This document shows positions 63,154-64,000 of a stretch of DNA of 64,000 bases, one piece after another (positions within the stretch are counted from its first letter, which is position 1; the number at the start of each line of letters is the position of its first letter). The stretch is from Opitutaceae bacterium (GTDB lineage: Bacteria > Verrucomicrobiota > Verrucomicrobiia > Opitutales > Opitutaceae). A model generated the notes under the pieces. That model did not search any database. It saw only the letters and a list, made by a program, of their open reading frames with translations, and was not told the origin of the DNA. The stretch covers positions 1-64,000 of the forward strand of contig JAQUYL010000006.1 in the NCBI GenBank assembly GCA_028691845.1, in the 5' to 3' direction. The position numbers and the translations under genes were made by a program.

Positions 63154-63719
63154 GACTCGATCTTCCCGTTGCGGCTGAGCACGCGCTCGAGCAGGAGGTC
63201 GATCTTCACCGCGTAATTTTCCACCCTGCGCTGAAGAAAGCCGCCTCCCACCAGCGATGGGATCGCGATGGTCAGACCGATGACGGTGGCGGAGAGAGCC
63301 AGCGCCACGCCCTTGGTGAAGGCCACAGGGTCCGGCAGGCCCGTGTCCGGCGCGATCTGCGAGAAAACCTGCAGCAGGCCCGTGACGGTGCCCGTGAGGC
63401 CAATGAGCGGCGCGGCCGCATAAATGACTTCCAGATAGGGCACTCCACGCTCCATCCGGTTGATCTCGAGCCGGGCGAACGCTTTCACCGATTCCGGGTC
63501 GTCCTTGTGCTCCGAAGCGAAATCGAGCACCCGAGCGAGCACCGAGTGCCTGCCGCCGGCATATGGCTTCCCCTGGACCACGGCGTCGACCAGGTCGTCC
63601 GGAAGAATTGCGCCTTTGCGCAATGCGTAGAGCCGCTCACAGATGATGAAGACGGCAAGGATCGAACAGATTCCCAGCGGGTAGATAAGCAGGCCTGCGC
63701 CTTTAAAGATATCAATCAT
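63150..63719 (-). CDS. exbB: Biopolymer transport protein ExbB/TolQ
   Basis: A 189-residue MotA/TolQ/ExbB proton-channel protein. Helix 1 (LLIYPLGICSILAVFIICER), then a cytoplasmic domain, and helices 2-3 with YAAAPLIGLTGTVTGLLQVF and GVALALSATVIGLTIAIPSL, the family signature. The ATG 63719 has a clear GGAG (63728-63731) eight bases upstream; a start six codons further up uses TTG and lacks that spacing. Operon exbB-exbD; a Fur-box-like site lies about 190 bases upstream. Confidence 0.95.
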   Translation of the reverse strand: MIDIFKGAGLLIYPLGICSILAVFIICERLYALRKGAILPDDLVDAVVQGKPYAGGRHSVLARVLDFASEHKDDPESVKAFARLEINRMERGVPYLEVIYAAAPLIGLTGTVTGLLQVFSQIAPDTGLPDPVAFTKGVALALSATVIGLTIAIPSLVGGGFLQRRVENYAVKIDLLLERVLSRNGKIES

Positions 63720-64000
63720 GGCGGAAACTCCAATCAATTGCGCTCTTAGACGCCATCAAGCGAGAAAAGATTCATCCTACCGCCTGTAAATTGCAGCCCG
63801 ATACTCGGATTAGCATGCCGATGACCATATTGCGGGCGCGAACTCCGGGTCGTGCACATGCCAGATCCTGCGGCACTCGCCGCGCCATGGCTGCCGTGCT
63901 TGAAGGCAGGTTATCATGATAATCGTTCACTTGACTCCATTTGTTCGTTCAGTGACGTTAATTTCCAATTTATCCCTTTGATCTCAAACCTCACTTAATT
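63720..64000. other. Upstream region of exbB, no gene seen
   Basis: 281 bases to the window end. Apart from the Fur-box-like site and the exbB ribosome-binding site, no gene is visible; an AT-rich tail (63955-64000) may be the start of a divergent promoter. Confidence 0.4.
63912..63930 (-). promoter_or_regulatory. Fur-box-like site
   Basis: TATCATGATAATCGTTCAC matches 14 of 19 positions of the Fur consensus (GATAATGATAATCATTATC), including a perfect central GATAATC; it overlaps the 12-bp palindrome TTATCATGATAA (63911-63922). Position upstream of exbB-exbD suits iron control of TonB energy supply. Confidence 0.5.

Overview
This is a GC-rich bacterial chromosome segment, most likely from a Verrucomicrobiota member close to the Opitutaceae. 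That placement is an inference from gene content: an exosortase fused to an EpsI domain, ResB/CcsA cytochrome c assembly, a DUF1302/DUF1329 cluster, a large AsmA-like protein, a TonB/ExbBD system, and low-complexity intergenic repeats. No rRNA, tRNA, CRISPR array or prophage was recognised. Apart from a few mobile or decayed patches it is ordinary chromosome.

Layout. 0-7 kb: a TonB-dependent siderophore receptor with its own terminator and a palindromic candidate operator, a YecH-type protein and an AsmA-like giant. 7-12 kb: transketolase, then rpsP/trmD/rplS, with divergent ychF. 12-15 kb: a lower-GC type II restriction-modification pair (YhdJ-like methylase plus endonuclease) bracketed by direct repeats. 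15-21 kb: a PAS-PAS-PP2C phosphatase with a Pro-Pro-Thr repeat tail, then lipoprotein-resB-ccsA. 21-27 kb: a plastic patch with an internally deleted IS256-family remnant, a frameshifted panE-like gene with a G10 tract, and a family of PstS-like periplasmic proteins (one intact, one pseudogene, one tandem double-domain fusion). 27-37 kb: uvrA, divergent from a DUF1302-DUF1329-Ycf48-RND operon, then an MBL-fold nuclease.

37-48 kb: a DUF3108 protein with a GT9 glycosyltransferase; a 3-methyladenine glycosylase whose stop codon lies inside a MITE-like element; rplU-rpmA; pheA-scpB; pgi; a 54-residue lipoprotein; rsmI; a Ppx/GppA phosphatase; a cyclic-nucleotide-binding domain protein. 48-52 kb: an exosortase operon (TPR-like membrane protein, exosortase-EpsI, a 30-residue membrane peptide, an RskA-like protein). 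52-56 kb: fabV, dtd and a very long acyl-CoA dehydrogenase. 56-61 kb: a frameshifted GxxExxY cassette and an ETF-quinone-oxidoreductase-like flavoprotein with a ferredoxin tail, followed by divergent etfB and etfA whose leader sequences are copies of each other. 61-64 kb: murI, an SDR oxidoreductase and exbB-exbD, with a Fur-box-like site upstream.

How genes work together: exbBD and the TonB-dependent receptor at the two ends fit an iron-uptake theme. ACAD, ETF and ETF-QO form a route from acyl-CoA oxidation to quinone. DUF1302, DUF1329, Ycf48-like and RND proteins look like one envelope export machine. The exosortase operon belongs to PEP-CTERM protein sorting. The strongest candidates for something undescribed are the divergent ETF module with duplicated leaders, the double-domain PstS-like lipoprotein, and the DUF1302/RND cluster.
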